Assembly: GCF_009711095.1 (NCBI RefSeq)
Contig: NZ_WMJZ01000016.1
Span: 1 to 48,477 of the forward strand
Length of the DNA: 48,477 nucleotides
Source of the DNA: Intestinirhabdus alba
Lineage (GTDB): Bacteria > Pseudomonadota > Gammaproteobacteria > Enterobacterales > Enterobacteriaceae
Reading direction: 5' to 3'
Shown here: positions 40,146 through 48,477 of the stretch, piece by piece
Numbering within the stretch: position 1 is the first letter of the stretch
Layout of the letters: every line of letters starts with the position of its first letter
The notes under the pieces: generated by a model
What the model was told of the DNA's origin: nothing
Databases searched by the model: none
What the model saw: the letters and a program-made list of their open reading frames with translations, nothing else
Position numbers and translations under genes: made by a program

Positions 40146-40460
<315 letters not shown>

Positions 40461-40585
40461 TTATATGCTTATATGTACTTAATACGTTTCATCCCTCAGG
40501 CCGCCTTGATGCAACCTGAAAGATTCTGCGTATTGAACCTTTCGATTCTAAAAAATTGCGCACGATACGCCTCAATTGTACACAT

Positions 40586-41536
40586 TCAGTCTGCGATAGC
40601 ACCAACAACCTGTAATACTTCGCTTCGCGCCTGGTCGGGCTTTTCGCTGTCAAGCCAGCGAACCCCTTCCCAACCGCGTAGCCAGGTTATCTGGCGCTTC
40701 GCCAACTGTCTCGTGGCGCAAACACCTCTATAAACCATTTCATCGTATGTAATGTCGCCTTCGAGGTATGCCCACATCTGGCGGTATCCGACACAACGAA
40801 TGGAAGGCAAGTCCGTATGCAAATCTCCTCGGGCAAAGAGCGCCCGGACTTCTGCTTCAAAACCTGAAGCCAACATCTGATGAAAACGCTGCTCAATTCG
40901 CTGATGGAGCAGTTCACGGCTCGCCGGGGCGATGGCGAACTGATGCACCTGATACGGCAGAGCGTCTCCTGACGTTTGCGTCAGTTCCGTTAAAGTTTTA
41001 CCCGAAATGAAAAAAACTTCCAGTGCCCGGGAAAGTCTTTGCGGATCGTTTGGGTGAATACGCGCAGCCGCAGCCGGATCGATCTCCTGCAGCTGCCGGT
41101 GCAGCGCGTCCCACCCCTGCTCTGCCGCCTGACGTTCTATTTTGGCTCTGACCTGCGGATCTGCCGACGGCAGCGGCGAAAGCCCCTCAAGCAGCGCCTT
41201 GAAATACAACATCGTACCGCCCACCAGCAGCGGAATACGCCCCGCTGCGGCGATCTCCGCCATCTCCGCCAGCGCGTCGCGACGAAAATCCGCCGCCGAG
41301 TACGCCTGCGCCGGATCGCGAATATCCAGCAGCCGATGCGGAGCGGCCTTTAGCTCTGCCGCGCTCGGTTTCGCCGTACCGATATTCATTTCCCGATAAA
41401 TAAGGGCAGAATCAACGCTTATCAACTCTACCGGCAAAACTTTACGCAATTCAATGGCTAATGCCGTTTTACCCGAGGCCGTCGGCCCCATTAAGAAAAT
41501 CGCCTTAGGCAGGCTCGCCTTGCTTACGTCACTCAT
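40586..41536 (-). CDS. miaA: MiaA, tRNA dimethylallyltransferase
   Basis: The 316-residue protein has the P-loop GPTASGKT at residues 17-24, followed by [19 protein letters not shown] and [14 protein letters not shown] typical of the family. It adds the dimethylallyl group to A37 of tRNAs reading UNN codons. Its start overlaps the mutL stop by 8 bases, implying coupling. The 137-bp gap to hfq contains the AU-rich hfq leader. Confidence 0.97.
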   Translation of the reverse strand: MSDVSKASLPKAIFLMGPTASGKTALAIELRKVLPVELISVDSALIYREMNIGTAKPSAAELKAAPHRLLDIRDPAQAYSAADFRRDALAEMAEIAAAGRIPLLVGGTMLYFKALLEGLSPLPSADPQVRAKIERQAAEQGWDALHRQLQEIDPAAAARIHPNDPQRLSRALEVFFISGKTLTELTQTSGDALPYQVHQFAIAPASRELLHQRIEQRFHQMLASGFEAEVRALFARGDLHTDLPSIRCVGYRQMWAYLEGDITYDEMVYRGVCATRQLAKRQITWLRGWEGVRWLDSEKPDQARSEVLQVVGAIAD

Positions 41537-43394
41537 GTTTCAGGGCGTTCATCGCCGAAAGTAAATCAACAGGTTGCAATAAACCACCCGGCGGCGCTTT
41601 CACAAGCTGCGGACAGAGCCGCTCAACGTCGGCCAGCAGGCCAATGGCCTGGGCCATGGTCCACTGGGTATGTTCACTGGCCAGACCGCGCGCGATCCAC
41701 TGTGCGACGTCACCCGCCTCCTGCGCCGAACGCTGCGTCAGGTAGCCTATCAGTTCAGGAATCAAGATTTGTAAATTTTGTTGGCGTAAGGGTAAAGGCA
41801 CCGCACGAACGGTTACGTGCTGGGTATCCAGCTCGAATTCGATACCCAGCTCCGCCAGCAGGGGCTGCGACTGCTGAAGGGCCGCCTTTTCATCGGCGAC
41901 AATCTTCAGGCGTAAAGGAATCAGCAGCGGCTGGGCACAGATTGGCTCACGGCCCGGCGTAAGCTGGGTCTGGCGCAGCCAGCGTTCGGCCACCGGCAGC
42001 GCCAGCAGCTGGATCCGCTCGCCGCACTCCAGCAGCGCGCAGTCGCTGCCAACAATAGTCAGCACCCGGCCGAAGCCCTGCTCCTGCCCGGCCAGCGCCG
42101 GAGACGCAGGCTGCGGCGCGGCGGAAGGCGGTGCGGTGGTTTTTGGCTCCGGGGCGGGCGTTTGCAACAGCCGTCGATAAACCTCGCCCTGCTGTTTCTG
42201 GTAGCCCGGCTGCGCGTGTGGCCAGGCCGCCGCCGGGCGTCCGCCACCGCCTGCAGAGGCGGAAGAGGCGGCGTAGCGCGGTGCCAGCGGCTCCTGCGCC
42301 GCGGCGGGTGTGGCGAAATGGTTACCCCCGGCCGCCACGCGGTTTTCCGGAAGCTGTACCGTCCCGTCATCGTTCAGGGGCAGCTCTGGTGCCGTCTGCT
42401 GTTGCAGCACGCTCAACACCCCCTGATAAATGAAATCATGCACCAGCCGCGACTGATGAAAACGGACCTCGTGCTTCGCGGGATGCACGTTGACGTCCAC
42501 CTGGTGTGGATCAATTTCCAGATAGAGGACAAACGCCGGCTGGCGATCGGCCCCCAGCTTGTCCTCACAGGCCTGACGGATGGCGTGATTAATCAGCCGG
42601 TCGCGCATCATGCGGCCGTTAACATAGCTGTACTGGATCTCCGCCAGCGAAGCGTTGGTATGTCGGGGATCGGCCACCCAGCCGCTCAGGCGCAGATCGC
42701 CGTGCTGCCACTCAATGGCCAGCGCCTGCCCGAGAAAGGGTGCTCCACAGATAGCGCCCAGCCGACGCTCTTTCTGTCCGCCCTGCGCCACCGCGCGATA
42801 CTGACGCATCATCTTACCGTTGTGCGACAGGTTGAGCGTGACGTCAAAACGCGCCAGCGCAATGCGGCGCACCACTTCATCAATATGATTAAATTCGGTT
42901 TTCTCAGTGCGCATAAATTTGCGCCGCGCCGGCGTGTTGTAAAACAGGTCCAGCACCTCGATGGTGGTGCCCACCGGATGCGCCGCCGGCTTTACCGTCA
43001 CGTCCATATCCCGCCCCTCAGCATAGGCCTGCCAGGCCTCCTGCTGCGCCTCGGTGCGGGAAGTGAGGGTCAGACGGGAAACGGAGCTGATGCTCGCCAG
43101 CGCTTCGCCGCGAAAGCCGAGGCTGACAATCGCCTCCAGATCGTCAAGCGAGGCGATTTTGCTGGTCGCATGGCGCGCCAGAGCCAGGGCCAGCTCGTCT
43201 TTTTTAATTCCGCAGCCGTTGTCGCGGATCCGAATCAGCCTGGCACCGCCGCGCTCAATATCAATATCGATACGTGTCGCACCGGCATCAAGACTGTTTT
43301 CCACCAGCTCCTTAACCACCGACGCAGGTCGTTCGACCACCTCTCCGGCGGCAATCTGGTTCGCCAGCTGTGGCGGTAGAACCTGAATCGGCAT
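41529..43394 (-). CDS. mutL: MutL, DNA mismatch repair ATPase
   Basis: The 621-residue protein (E. coli 615) has the GHKL ATPase motifs: [16 protein letters not shown] (motif I), IRDNGCGI (motif II) and [16 protein letters not shown] (motif III). The second N-terminal domain, a Pro/Ala-rich linker (about 350-425) and the C-terminal dimerisation domain follow. It couples MutS mismatch recognition to MutH nicking. The endonuclease motif of other MutL proteins is absent, as expected for a MutH-containing lineage. It starts nine bases after amiB. Confidence 0.97.
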   Translation of the reverse strand: MPIQVLPPQLANQIAAGEVVERPASVVKELVENSLDAGATRIDIDIERGGARLIRIRDNGCGIKKDELALALARHATSKIASLDDLEAIVSLGFRGEALASISSVSRLTLTSRTEAQQEAWQAYAEGRDMDVTVKPAAHPVGTTIEVLDLFYNTPARRKFMRTEKTEFNHIDEVVRRIALARFDVTLNLSHNGKMMRQYRAVAQGGQKERRLGAICGAPFLGQALAIEWQHGDLRLSGWVADPRHTNASLAEIQYSYVNGRMMRDRLINHAIRQACEDKLGADRQPAFVLYLEIDPHQVDVNVHPAKHEVRFHQSRLVHDFIYQGVLSVLQQQTAPELPLNDDGTVQLPENRVAAGGNHFATPAAAQEPLAPRYAASSASAGGGGRPAAAWPHAQPGYQKQQGEVYRRLLQTPAPEPKTTAPPSAAPQPASPALAGQEQGFGRVLTIVGSDCALLECGERIQLLALPVAERWLRQTQLTPGREPICAQPLLIPLRLKIVADEKAALQQSQPLLAELGIEFELDTQHVTVRAVPLPLRQQNLQILIPELIGYLTQRSAQEAGDVAQWIARGLASEHTQWTMAQAIGLLADVERLCPQLVKAPPGGLLQPVDLLSAMNALKHE

Positions 43395-43403
43395 GCCTGC
43401 TCC

Positions 43404-44714
43404 TTAATCAATTAACAACTCGCCCGGCGACGCAACGCGGGCGGTTTGCGCCGGCACATTCTGCGGCGCAGACTGCATGGGATGGGCGCGAAAATAATCG
43501 CGTAACCCCTGGTAAATCGCTTCCGCCAGCTGCTGCTGATACTCCTCGCTGGCCAGCAGACGTTCTTCTCCGCTATTGCTGATGAAACCGGTTTCCACCA
43601 ACACCGAAGGGATATCCGGCGAGCGAAGTACGCCAAGGCTGGCGTGCTCCGGACGGCGCTTGTGCAGCGAACCGATACGCTGCAGCTGGCCTAATACCTT
43701 CGTTGCCACATCATACCCTACGCGCTGAGAATGACCGAACTGCAAATCGAGCACCGCCTGGCTCAGGTAAGGATCGGCCTGGCTGTTAGCCAGCACGTCG
43801 CCCGCCCCGCCCAGCAGCTCGGACTGCTTTTCATGCTGCTCCAGCCAGTTGGCCATTTCGCTGTTAGCGCGGCGATTGGAGAGCACCCAGACGGAAGCGC
43901 CGGTGGCTTCGCGGTTCGGCGCGGCGTCGGCGTGAATCGACACAAGGAAGTTCGCATTCTGCTTCCGCGCCACGTCGGAACGCCCCAGTACCGAGATAAA
44001 GTAGTCGCCGTCGCGGGTTAATACCCCTTTAAACATGGGATCGTCGTTGAGCAACGCGCGCAGCTTCCGCGCCACCGCAAGGGTAATATTTTTTTCCCGC
44101 ATGCCGCCCGGCCCGATGGCTCCGGGGTCCTGACCGCCATGCCCGGCGTCAATGGCGATCGTCACCTTATCGCCGCTCCCGCCGACGGCTCGCGCTGCGG
44201 GCCGGGAGGATGTCGCGCTGCTGATGACGCCGGTGCTGCGCTCGTTATCTCGTTTAAACGGGTTTCGGGCGGGCTGCGCCGGACGCGGCGTCTCCACGCG
44301 CTTCACCACCGCCGGAGGCGGCGGAGGCGCATCGGCGCTGAGGGTAAAAATCACGGTATAAATGCCGTTACTCTGGCGCTTCACCGCCCCGGCTCTGCCG
44401 TTTTCGGTAAGATCGACGATCAGCCGCAGGAACCGGGTATCTCCCGGCCTACCGGCGCGGATCGACTTCACCAGGTTGTTACCGCTGAACAGCAGCGGCA
44501 GCCCCTGAATCACCCCGGTCTGTTGGATATCCAGCGCCACGGTGCGTTTTCCCAGCTGAGAAAACGCATACTCCGGATCGCCAGTAAAGCTGAGGGTAAT
44601 GCGCGCCTGCCGCTCACCGTTGGAAACCTGAATATCGGAAAGGCTGGCCGCCCCCGCCTGCGCGCTTAGCAGGATAAGGGTTGCCAGTAGCCAGATTCTG
44701 AAGCGATACATCAT
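43404..44714 (-). CDS. amiB: AmiB, N-acetylmuramoyl-L-alanine amidase
   Basis: The 436-residue protein has a signal peptide ([18 protein letters not shown]), an AMIN domain (about 25-120) that targets the septum, a Pro/Arg-rich linker, and an Amidase_3 domain. The zinc ligands sit in [12 protein letters not shown], the glutamate after REKN, and VSIHADAA; the catalytic glutamate is in VETGFISN. It cleaves septal peptidoglycan cross-bridges from glycan during daughter-cell separation, activated by EnvC. It is slightly shorter than E. coli AmiB (445) and has no LysM repeat. It lies 16 bases after tsaE. Confidence 0.97.
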   Translation of the reverse strand: MMYRFRIWLLATLILLSAQAGAASLSDIQVSNGERQARITLSFTGDPEYAFSQLGKRTVALDIQQTGVIQGLPLLFSGNNLVKSIRAGRPGDTRFLRLIVDLTENGRAGAVKRQSNGIYTVIFTLSADAPPPPPAVVKRVETPRPAQPARNPFKRDNERSTGVISSATSSRPAARAVGGSGDKVTIAIDAGHGGQDPGAIGPGGMREKNITLAVARKLRALLNDDPMFKGVLTRDGDYFISVLGRSDVARKQNANFLVSIHADAAPNREATGASVWVLSNRRANSEMANWLEQHEKQSELLGGAGDVLANSQADPYLSQAVLDLQFGHSQRVGYDVATKVLGQLQRIGSLHKRRPEHASLGVLRSPDIPSVLVETGFISNSGEERLLASEEYQQQLAEAIYQGLRDYFRAHPMQSAPQNVPAQTARVASPGELLID

Positions 44715-44730
44715 CCCGTCACCCTTACGG

Positions 44731-45192
44731 TTAGCCGGCTAAACGTGCCAGCAGCGATTCGCCCGAGGCCGACACTGCGCTAACGCGCGCCTCGCGCCCC
44801 TGCGCCTGATAGTCGAGGTGAACTTCGATATCCGGCTCCGGAAGGACGCCCTTTCCCTGCTGGGGCCACTCAACGAGGCATACGGCATCGTCGGTAAAGT
44901 AGTCACGGATGCCCATAAACTCCAGCTCCTCGGGGTCCGCCAGGCGGTACAGGTCGAAGTGATAGACCCTCATCCCCGCCAGCACGTAAGGCTCGACCAG
45001 GGTATAGGTGGGGCTTTTTACGTTGCCCTTATGCCCTGAGGCCTGCAGGAATCCCCGGCTGAAGGTGGTTTTCCCCGCGCCCAGGTCGCCGTAAAGATAG
45101 ATAACGGTCGCACCGGCGCAGGCTTTCGCTATGCGCTCGCCCAGTTCTAAGGTCGCCTGCTCATCGGCCAGGGGGATTACTCGATTCATCAT
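44731..45192 (-). CDS. tsaE: TsaE, ATPase of the tRNA t6A synthesis complex
   Basis: The 153-residue protein has the Walker A motif [14 protein letters not shown] (residues 34-47) and the [18 protein letters not shown] block, typical of TsaE. With TsaB, TsaC and TsaD it makes threonylcarbamoyladenosine at A37 of tRNAs. In E. coli the tsaE start overlaps the end of nnr; here an ERIC-like element of 124 bp lies between. The nearest good ribosome binding motif (GAAGGA, within the repeat end) is about 14 bases from the first ATG, which is far. Either the second ATG (45189) is used or translation is weaker than usual. Confidence 0.96.
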   Translation of the reverse strand: MMNRVIPLADEQATLELGERIAKACAGATVIYLYGDLGAGKTTFSRGFLQASGHKGNVKSPTYTLVEPYVLAGMRVYHFDLYRLADPEELEFMGIRDYFTDDAVCLVEWPQQGKGVLPEPDIEVHLDYQAQGREARVSAVSASGESLLARLAG

Positions 45193-45195
45193 GGT

Positions 45196-45319
45196 TATAC
45201 ACGTTATCCTTCAGATTGCCTTGTTATTGGCGATATGCTGAAACCCCGGCCGCAGAGCGATCTGCCAGCCAGAGCTGTATTTGCCTGCCGCCCCGATGCA
45301 TCCTGAATGATTTTGTTTA
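45196..45319 (-). repeat. ERIC-like element inserted between nnr and tsaE
   Basis: On the minus strand it runs from the TAA stop of nnr (AAATCATTCAGGATGCATCG) to GGCAATCTGAAGGATAACGT followed by GTATA, just before the tsaE ATG. Both termini resemble ERIC ends, and the 124-bp length is standard. E. coli has no such spacer here. The element's first bases form the nnr stop codon, so the insertion seems to have shortened nnr by about ten codons. Confidence 0.65.
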
Positions 45320-46834
45320 TTCGTCAATCGCATCAGGATTAACCATGCGCCGGAGCGGGGAAAAAAGATCGCTTGCCAGCATACCGCGAGTACCCAACTC
45401 CGCCGCAAGCGCATCCGCCGCCGCGCCGTGGGCGACGCATCCCGCGCAGGCCGCGTCGTATGGCGCAAGCTTTTGACCAAGAAATGCGCCGATAATTCCG
45501 CTGAGCACATCCCCCATCCCGCCGCTGGCCATTCCGGCATTACCGGCGTCCACAACGGCCAGCGCGCCGGACTCATCGGCCACGATGGTGCCCGCACCTT
45601 TTAGCACCACCACGCCGCCGTATCGTTTTACCAGGCGGCGCGCCGCATCAAGGCGATCGTTTTCCACCTCCGCCACCGGGCATCCCAGCAGCCGCGCGGC
45701 CTCGCCCGGATGCGGCGTAATCAGGCGATTGTGACGTTTATCAGGGTTGATTGCCAGCAGGTTAAGCGCATCGGCGTCCCAGAGCATAGGCTGGCGAAAA
45801 TTTTCGATTTTTTGCAGCGCCTTCTTGCCCCACTCCTGTTGACCAAGGCCGGGGCCGACCACCACAACGTCGGCCCAGGCCAGGCTCTCTTCAAGGGTGC
45901 GCGGCGTCAGTTCGTGCACCATCAGCTCTGGTCTGGCGGCAAGCAGCGGCGCGATATTTTCACGGCGCGTCAGCACCCTGACCAGGCCTGCACCGGCGCG
46001 CAGCGCCGCCTCACCGGCCATACGGATCGCCCCGCCCGTGCCGCGATCGCCACCGACGATAACCAACCGCCCGTGATCGCCCTTGTGCGATGCCGGACGC
46101 CGCGGCGTCAACCAGCGCGCCAACTGCGACACCTCCACGCGCCGGAACGGCGCTTCCTGCCCCGTCAGCCACGCTTCCAGGCCGAGCGCATCGTAATGCA
46201 GATGTCCCGTATAGTTGCGCGCTTTTCCGGTCAGCAGGCCTGGCTTCAAGGCGATAAAGGTGATGGTGTGCGCCGCGTCGATGACCGCGCCGGGCGCAGC
46301 CCCGGTTTGTGCCAGCAGCCCGGAGGGGATGTCTATTGCCACTATCGGCGCAGGATAGTCATTGGCCCGCTCAATACACCCGGCAACCGGCGCGCGCGGC
46401 GCGTGCTGCAGCCCGGTGCCCAACAGCGCGTCGATAATCACCCCGGCCCCCTTCGGCCAGACAATATCCGCCGAATGGATCTCCCCGCCCGCGTTCAGCC
46501 AGGCCTCGCGCGCCTGCGCCGCCTCTTCTGGCAACGGCCTGTCGCTCTCCAGCGCCAGCAGCGTCACCTCAATGCCCGCCGCTTTCGCCAGCCTCGCAGC
46601 CACGTAGCCATCGCCGCCGTTATTGCCATGGCCACAGAGCACCAGCCAACTGCGGGCGTCGGGATAAGCGCGCTGCGCCGCCTGAAACACGGCGTCGCCC
46701 GCGCACAGCATCAGTTCATACAGGGTTAGCCCACAGGCGTCGGCAGCCGCACGCTCCAGCGGGCCGATCGCCTCGGCGGGCCAGACGGAGTGTGGTATAC
46801 TGCCGGGGTTTTTCTTCATTTTATGGTCCATCAT
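45317..46834 (-). CDS. nnr: Nnr (YjeF), bifunctional NAD(P)H-hydrate repair enzyme
   Basis: The 505-residue protein carries the N-terminal NAD(P)H-hydrate epimerase domain (about 15-220, with VLCGHGNNGGDGYVAARL and IVAIDIPSGLLAQTGA). The C-terminal ADP-dependent dehydratase domain (about 230-500) has SHKGDHGRLVIVGGD, VVGPGLGQQEW, TPHPGEAARLLG and NAGMASGGMGDVLSG. It converts damaged NAD(P)H hydrates back to NAD(P)H. The E. coli protein has about ten more C-terminal residues; here the frame ends where the ERIC-like element starts. Its ATG (GAGGGG eight bases upstream) overlaps the queG ATG within the palindrome CATG. Confidence 0.96.
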   Translation of the reverse strand: MMDHKMKKNPGSIPHSVWPAEAIGPLERAAADACGLTLYELMLCAGDAVFQAAQRAYPDARSWLVLCGHGNNGGDGYVAARLAKAAGIEVTLLALESDRPLPEEAAQAREAWLNAGGEIHSADIVWPKGAGVIIDALLGTGLQHAPRAPVAGCIERANDYPAPIVAIDIPSGLLAQTGAAPGAVIDAAHTITFIALKPGLLTGKARNYTGHLHYDALGLEAWLTGQEAPFRRVEVSQLARWLTPRRPASHKGDHGRLVIVGGDRGTGGAIRMAGEAALRAGAGLVRVLTRRENIAPLLAARPELMVHELTPRTLEESLAWADVVVVGPGLGQQEWGKKALQKIENFRQPMLWDADALNLLAINPDKRHNRLITPHPGEAARLLGCPVAEVENDRLDAARRLVKRYGGVVVLKGAGTIVADESGALAVVDAGNAGMASGGMGDVLSGIIGAFLGQKLAPYDAACAGCVAHGAAADALAAELGTRGMLASDLFSPLRRMVNPDAIDE

Positions 46835-47972
46835 GACAGAGCCCCTCGATCTTAATCAGTTAGCGCAAAATATTAAGCAGTGGGGCCTGGAACTGGGCTT
46901 TCAGCAGGTCGGCATTGCCGATACCGATCTGAGCGCAGCCGAACCCAGACTACAGGCGTGGCTGAATGAGCGCTACCATGGCGAGATGGAGTGGATGGCG
47001 CGCCACGGCATGATGCGCGCCAGGCCACACGAACTTCTGCCGGGAACGCTGCGCGTTATCAGCGTACGCATGAACTATCTTCCCGCCAACGCCGCGTTTG
47101 CCAGCACCCTGAAGGATCCTGCTCTCGGCTACATCAGCCGCTACGCGCTGGGCCGGGATTACCATAAGCTTCTGCGCAATCGCCTGAAAAAGCTGGGCGA
47201 GAGGATTCAGCAGCACTGCGTTTCGCTGAATTTTAGACCTTTTGTCGATTCTGCGCCCGTTCTTGAACGCCCGCTGGCGGAAAAAGCCGGACTTGGCTGG
47301 ACAGGTAAGCACTCACTTATTCTTAGTCGCGAGGCGGGGTCCTTTTTCTTTCTTGGCGAGCTGTTAATCGATCTCCCCCTGCCCGTTGACCGGCCCGTTG
47401 AGGAGGGATGCGGTAAGTGCGTGGCCTGTATCACTACCTGCCCGACCGGCGCAATCGTGGCACCCGGCACGGTGGACGCCCGCCGCTGCATCTCTTATCT
47501 CACCATTGAACTGGAAGGCGCGATCCCTGAAGAATTTCGCCCGCTGATGGGAAACCGCATCTACGGCTGTGACGACTGCCAGCTTACCTGCCCCTGGAAC
47601 CGTTATTCGCAGCTTACCGACGAGGCGGACTTCAGCGCACGCCGGCCGCTGCATGCCCCGCAGCTGATTACCCTGTTCGGCTGGAGCGAGACGCAGTTTC
47701 TGAAAGAAACCGAGGGTTCGCCGATTCGCCGCATTGGACACCTGCGCTGGCTACGCAATATTGCCGTCGCCCTCGGCAATGCCCCGTGGGATACGGCGAT
47801 CGTAAGTGCGCTGGAGAGCCGCCTGGGCGAACACCCGCTGCTTGACGAGCATATTACGTGGGCGCTCGCACAGCAGAAGGCGCGGAGAGCAACGTGCGTA
47901 GTGGAGGTACAGGCGGCGAAGAAACAGCGCCTGGTCCGGGTGATTGAAAAGGGCCTGCCGCGCGATGCCTGA
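46833..47972 (+). CDS. queG: QueG, epoxyqueuosine reductase
   Basis: The 379-residue protein has the cobalamin-binding region with FVDSAPVLER (D139) and two ferredoxin-type clusters: C193, C196, C199 and C203 in CGKCVACITTCPTG, and C246, C249 and C253 in YGCDDCQLTCPWNR, with C219 completing the set. It reduces epoxyqueuosine to queuosine in the wobble position of tRNAs. The start agrees with E. coli QueG but has no Shine-Dalgarno sequence, and it overlaps the divergent nnr start codon. Its promoter must therefore lie within nnr. Confidence 0.96.
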   Translation: MTEPLDLNQLAQNIKQWGLELGFQQVGIADTDLSAAEPRLQAWLNERYHGEMEWMARHGMMRARPHELLPGTLRVISVRMNYLPANAAFASTLKDPALGYISRYALGRDYHKLLRNRLKKLGERIQQHCVSLNFRPFVDSAPVLERPLAEKAGLGWTGKHSLILSREAGSFFFLGELLIDLPLPVDRPVEEGCGKCVACITTCPTGAIVAPGTVDARRCISYLTIELEGAIPEEFRPLMGNRIYGCDDCQLTCPWNRYSQLTDEADFSARRPLHAPQLITLFGWSETQFLKETEGSPIRRIGHLRWLRNIAVALGNAPWDTAIVSALESRLGEHPLLDEHITWALAQQKARRATCVVEVQAAKKQRLVRVIEKGLPRDA

Positions 47973-47973
47973 A

Positions 47974-48222
47974 TCATCCACAGCTTGTGCATAAAAATAA
48001 AAACACATTGAGATTCAAAGGGGAAATATCTGGCACAGGGACGGAATAACCACGGGAATTTTAAATTATTTCAAATAATTCAATCAATTATAAAAAGAAA
48101 ATTAAACAGATGCAGCGCTCAGGCATCCAGGATTTTTACCCGAACCTGTGGATAACTCTGTTTACAAGAGTTTGTTAAAAGCTGAAGAAGAGTGCGCCAG
48201 AGCGGCGGTACGCGGTGGATAA
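47974..48222. other. datA: Cluster of DnaA boxes, counterpart of the E. coli datA locus
   Basis: Between queG and the first tRNA-Gly lie two perfect DnaA boxes of the TTATNCACA type on the minus strand (47986-47994, TTATGCACA; 48147-48155, TTATCCACA). Two further sequences have one mismatch (47974-47982, TCATCCACA, plus strand; 48214-48222, TTATCCACC, minus strand). An AT-rich tract at about 48060-48105 separates the pairs and could bind IHF. In E. coli the DnaA-titrating and DnaA-ATP-hydrolysing locus datA occupies this same interval. No gene is visible in the 269-bp gap. Confidence 0.65.
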
Positions 48223-48241
48223 GTGTCCGGAGAAGTGAAAC

Positions 48242-48317
<76 letters not shown>

Positions 48318-48404
48318 TTATCTTTTGTCTTCCGAACCGCCACTGTGGTGACATCCGGAATGAACTGAATGGTGTCTGTCGGCGATACCGGCAAATTCTA
48401 AATC

Positions 48405-48477
<73 letters not shown>

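Overview
The window is a piece of an enterobacterial (Enterobacteriaceae) chromosome. From about 4.3 kb to the right edge, gene content and order match the E. coli K-12 region around 94-96 min, read in the opposite direction: ytfP-tamB-tamA, msrA-paeA(ytfL), ytfK/ytfJ, cysQ, ytfH/qorB, ytfF, ytfE, cycA, fklB, ytfB, rplI-rpsR-priB-rpsF, yjfP, bsmA, yjfN, aidB, rlmB-rnr-nsrR, purA, yjeT, hflC-hflK-hflX-hfq-miaA-mutL-amiB-tsaE-nnr, queG and tRNA-Gly. Protein lengths and start sites match the E. coli proteins closely. The GC-rich third positions, ERIC-type repeats and several gene differences point to a relative of the Klebsiella/Enterobacter/Cedecea/Pluralibacter group rather than to E. coli or Salmonella. 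The genus cannot be fixed from sequence alone.

Layout. (1) Positions 1-4.3 kb are an AT-rich accessory patch: a leftward gene cut by the window edge, a cysteine-rich LuxR-type regulator, a small lipoprotein and many decayed ERIC-like repeats. It occupies the place where E. coli has the ytfQRT/yjfF sugar-transport genes. (2) 4.3-13.5 kb holds the TamA/TamB envelope-assembly machine with ytfP, methionine sulfoxide reductase A, the polyamine exporter PaeA and the SpoT activator YtfK. (3) 13.7-20.8 kb holds ytfJ, an extra sodium:solute symporter, cysQ without its usual neighbour cpdB, the HxlR-type ytfH divergent from qorB, ytfF, and the nitrosative-stress repair gene ytfE under a perfect NsrR palindrome. 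(4) 20.8-25 kb holds cycA, fklB, ytfB and an additional EamA transporter. (5) 25-31.5 kb holds the rpsF ribosomal operon with its S6:S18 leader, then yjfP, the DUF1471 pair bsmA/yjfN, aidB and rlmB. (6) 31.5-46.8 kb is the long leftward series rnr/nsrR/purA/hfl/hfq/miaA/mutL/amiB/tsaE/nnr. (7) 46.8 kb to the end holds queG, a cluster of DnaA boxes where E. coli has datA, and two tRNA-Gly(GCC) genes.

The genes are mostly housekeeping: ribosome and RNA maintenance (rpsF, rpsR, rplI, rlmB, rnr, hfq, miaA, tsaE, queG), envelope biogenesis (tamAB, amiB, ytfB, bsmA), stress repair (msrA, ytfE with nsrR, aidB, nnr, hflX) and transport (paeA, cycA, ytfF and two extra carriers). The most notable signals are: a family of ERIC-like repeats sharing a hairpin module whose arms co-vary between copies; an ERIC insertion that appears to supply the nnr stop codon and separate nnr from tsaE; the datA-like DnaA-box cluster; an unexplained structured leader before paeA; and the accessory patch at the left edge. 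I saw no CRISPR array, transposase, prophage or clearly new multi-gene defence system.
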